Assembly: GCA_013398955.1 (NCBI GenBank)
Contig: VWPU01004452.1
Coordinates: 186,001 to 250,000 of the forward strand
From: Callaeas wilsoni
Lineage: Eukaryota; Chordata; Aves; Passeriformes; Callaeidae
Direction: 5' to 3'
DNA length: 64,000 bases
Both the position numbers and the translations under genes were made by a program. Of this stretch, positions 61,048 to 64,000 are shown in pieces. The notes under the pieces were generated by a model, which saw nothing but the letters and a program-made list of their open reading frames with translations, made no database searches and was not told where the DNA came from. Within the stretch, counting starts at the first letter, position 1. Each line of letters begins with the position of its first letter.

Positions 61048-64000
61048 GTGAGTGATTTTGGCAGGAGAAAAATGCTGGCTTAGGCATGCTAAGGGGAAGG
61101 AAGGCAAAACAATTAGCTCTGAAAGTCTCATGGCTTCACCTCCATAGGAGTCTGACCACAGAATATGCTGTGAGCAAGACATAACCTTATGTGGCCTGTT
61201 TGTCTGCTCTGATGAGGCTAACAGAGTTTGAGAAAACAGAGTGAAAAGGGACCCTGATTTTGTACTATCCAATATTGGATTTCATGTCTTGAGTAGTATT
61301 TCCTCTTATATATTCCACATAGATATCAGTGATAAGTGTTTTTGCTCTGAATTTAAAAAAAAATTGTTGGGGGAGTTAAATATATATGAACCAGAACAGC
61401 TCTTCTTTTCAAGATCAGTATTGAAAAAAAGTTTTGGCATCTCCTATGTAATTCACAGAAGTATGAGTATATAAAAAACTTACAGTGGCATTATCATAAT
61501 GGCGCTAAAAAAGAAGTTATCAATGCACTTATTTAAGCAGTGAGAAACAAATCACTGTAAATCTGATTATCCTACCTTCTTTGATACTAAGGTGTACTAT
61601 GACACACAGAAGTATATTTGATAGTATTGTTTTATAAGGATGGTAAGATGGACAGTTACACAGCAATAAGCAAGTCTGGTCCTAAATCTATAAATCTAGA
61701 GAAGAAACAGTGCATTGCCTGCAAGCACAGTGTGCACAAATATGTGTTTTCTGTATAGACCGCATGGCTTGGACACATTGCAATTGAGAATCCCCACATG
61801 TGCTGCACAGGCACAGTCTCTAATTTGAGACATTATTTTAACCCTTTCTGTATAAACTTTTGGCTAAAATATTTGATGGCTTGGTTAAGTATTTGCAGTT
61901 TATGGTCTGTGGGATCTGAATTGCTTAGGTGGCAGAGATTCAAAAGGCTGATGATTCTTATGGTCAAGATTTTTCATCATGTATGTCTGAATATGTCTGC
62001 AGACAGATGTATGCCTTTAATGTACACATTAGGAAAAGTAAATTATGTTTATTTCAGATTTTTTTATGTTCATTATGAAAGCTGGGACATTGTTCCACAT
62101 TTAACATTTCTCTTTGAACATATCTGATGACAAATATATTCTACAAACTAGTAATTTACATTCTGGAAGCTTTTATGTTCAGATACATGTTCTTAGCACT
62201 TATGGTCACAGAGATAACCTAAATGAAAGCTGAGGCAGGACTGTAATACAAAAAATGCCATGAGGAAGAATGGATTTGGTAACGACAAAATCTTTATAAA
62301 CACAGATTCTTCCAGGTCTCTTGAGTTAATTGCATCTCATATTCATTTTCACAAGGCTTTTAAGGTATAGCATTATGAAGTGCTTTAAAAAAATAAGAAA
62401 AAAAGAAACTGCATGTTTTATATCTTTGTAGCAATTATATGCTGCGAAATCATATAGGAGGATCTTGCAATGTGAGGCCCAGTAGGGACCACCAGGGCAG
62501 ACTTCTGAATCTCTGCAGACTCCTGCTAATTGCGAATCAAATGTGCACTCATGCTAGGCAGACAGGCGAAACAGTAGCTGGAAGAAAGGCAGGATGGATC
62601 TGCATTTCTCTTGAGAATTAGCTCTGAAACACGCCTAAGGCCAAGGCTGTAAGTAGCCAGAATTCCTAAAGAGTGCTAGGCAGCCAGTGTGCTCCTCCAA
62701 GAACCCTGAGCAAGCTCCAAAAGTTTCCAGAACAGCAGAAGCCCTAGCAGTAATGACCCCCTCTTGCCAAGACTCACAGCTTTCCTTTACAAGCACCACA
62801 GCTTATCTGTGTGTTTTATCCACCATGGGTATTGAAAATCATCCAGCCGAGCCAAGTAAATAGAGCATTTCTTTCAAAAATAAATAGCACAGGACTCCCG
62901 CCTTCACTTTATGGCTTGTTTTTGTGATAGGTTTGCTAAAATCTGCCTTTTCATCCCAAGCTGGGGGAGGGATCCCACCCTGCCTCACTCAGGGAGTGTT
63001 TGCATGGGGAGGTGCAGCTGTGTCCGAGCGTGGCTGCTCCACGCACCCCCCACCTGCATCCAGGCTGGGATGCCCTGCTGGGAGAAGTCTGGCTTGCTGG
63101 TGCACCATATTGCATTGCTGCAGTCAAAAGGCTTCTGAATCGGATCCAGCATGTGGCCGTCAGCTCTGGTTGTCTGAGGGATTCATGCCTGCTGCTTTGA
63201 GTCAGGCCTACCCCACCATAGCATTAGATTTATCAGATACTTCTGATTCCTTATCCCTTCTCCTTCCAGGCTGGTCCCTGGTTGTTACTGGGGTTGTTTC
63301 ACTGTTAATGTCACACTCGCCCCTGACTAGGGTAAAAGGCAAGTCCTGTTTTCCAATATTGTACATTTTTCTGAGCTTCCTATTCCAACATTTCTCTATT
63401 TAACATATGACAGAAGAATATAATTTAAATAATAATTTAGAAAAAAAAATATTGGGGAAAAAAAGGTACCCCACCCCTTTAGCCTGTGGGAATGCAGCTG
63501 CACACTTTCTACCCTTACATTTTCCACCATTATCTCCAATGGTTCACCTCCACTTCTTCCTGCAGAGGTCATAATCCTGGCATGGATGCAAGCAGCTTCT
63601 TGCCTGAGCTCTGGCAACCTTTTCAGAGCATGGTGTGCAGTAAGAGAGATGGAAAGGCTCAAGCATCCTCTCTGCATTATATTAACTGATGAAGCAGTGG
63701 CAGGGCGATAATGGTGGGAAACCATGGTGGGGTGAAAGCCTGCAAGACCAAAGTAGGCTACAGGCTGAGCCCAGTCTCCCATCAAACCCACGTGTGGCTG
63801 ATGGGGATGTGGCATGTCACCAGAAGAGCACATTGCCAAGGAGCACAGTCACCAAGGGGTGACGGCACCTTATCAACCTGGAAGGGGAAACGCAAAGCGT
63901 AAGTAATGAACAACATTCCTTGAGCACTCAGGACACTGTCATTAGCATGCAGAACAGTTTTACAAAACTGAGTATGCTCTCCTGACCTCATATTCGGATG
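61048..64000 (+). other. ENOX1: ENOX1 intron (5' part) after the last visible exon
   Basis: Begins with GTGAGT and continues beyond the window. Phase 0. The next exon should begin with a Leu-Lys-rich segment by family comparison, but nothing like it appears up to 64000. GC content rises around 62.9-63.2 and 63.5-63.9 kb, producing chance open frames of 147 and 159 codons on opposite strands with no recognisable domain. No CR1 or LTR was identified. Confidence 0.85.

Larger units (their letters stand above)
1..64000 (+). other. ENOX1: ENOX1 gene, internal part (5 exons, 6 introns or intron parts)
   Basis: The window lies wholly inside one gene read on the + strand. ENOX1 belongs to the ecto-NOX family: growth-related cell-surface proteins reported to alternate between hydroquinone/NADH oxidation and protein disulfide-thiol interchange. 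What the sequence shows is five exons with canonical AG/GT borders that join in phase to 243 codons without a stop. The joined protein follows the ENOX order: the conserved helical block with WIERGEVNRRSAN, then FEQIVAVFNAS, GIRREEEMEMSDD, ALKEENDSLRWQLDAYRNE and QEELNNKKSELE. Assignment to ENOX1 rather than its paralogue ENOX2 rests on exons 4 and 5 (LTKDQQLQFLQQTMQGMQQ and QEELNNKKSELEHAKEEQ), which match ENOX1 as I remember it, while ENOX2 differs strongly there. The 5' exons (N-terminus, RRM) and the C-terminal ~125 residues are outside the window, so promoter, start codon and polyadenylation site are not visible. Confidence 0.95.

Noticed and set aside
62924..63839. 159- and 147-codon open frames on opposite strands near the window end
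   Set aside because: Low-complexity, GC-driven frames without family resemblance, inside the intron after exon 5. Neither resembles the expected C-terminal ENOX1 domain.
1..64000. CRISPR arrays, tRNA/rRNA genes, bacterial-type operons, defence or toxin systems
   Set aside because: No regularly spaced repeats, cloverleaf structures or compact coding clusters were seen. The window is vertebrate intron sequence.

Overview
This is a eukaryotic, almost certainly avian, intron-dominated window. It carries at least eight truncated CR1 LINE copies with the bird/reptile 3' end (tandem ATTCTATG-type termini) and one solo endogenous-retrovirus LTR of a family common in birds, in visibly AT-rich non-coding DNA. 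There are no bacterial-type operons, CRISPR arrays, tRNA genes or rRNA genes. The LTR family suggests a neoavian or passerine bird, but the species cannot be fixed from the sequence alone.

The only protein-coding gene I can support is the middle-to-late part of ENOX1 (ecto-NOX disulfide-thiol exchanger 1), on the + strand. Five consecutive internal exons lie at 8898-9110, 22596-22702, 25969-26086, 45805-45989 and 60940-61047. All have AG/GT boundaries and fully compatible phases (1 | 1 | 0 | 1 | 0 | 0). Spliced together they give 731 nt: one partial codon plus 243 uninterrupted codons. By comparison with the family from memory this is roughly residues 275-520 of a ~640-residue protein, namely the helical/coiled-coil region downstream of the RRM domain. 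The exons with the N-terminus, RRM and preceding linker lie upstream of the window. The last ~125 residues (C-terminal globular domain) lie downstream.

Layout: 1-8897 is the 3' part of an upstream intron; 9111-22595 an intron of 13.5 kb; 22703-25968 an intron of 3.3 kb; 26087-45804 an intron of 19.7 kb; 45990-60939 an intron of 15.0 kb; 61048-64000 the start of the next intron. The introns hold CR1 copies (six antisense and two sense to the gene, two of them head-to-head at 12.92-13.41 kb), an antisense solo LTR (29.0-29.6 kb), a decayed CR1/L2/Rex-group reverse-transcriptase fossil (18.25-18.48 kb), an old imperfect palindrome (23.76-23.91 kb), microsatellites, short perfect tandem duplications, and some non-repeat segments that could be conserved regulatory elements.

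I looked for an undescribed system and did not find one. The longest non-ENOX1 open frames (up to 159 codons) look like chance ORFs or repeat relics. The observations most worth checking are the candidate non-coding elements, the inverted CR1 pair, the LINE fossil, the two weak donor sites, and the cysteine-free, paralogue-specific stretch of ENOX1.
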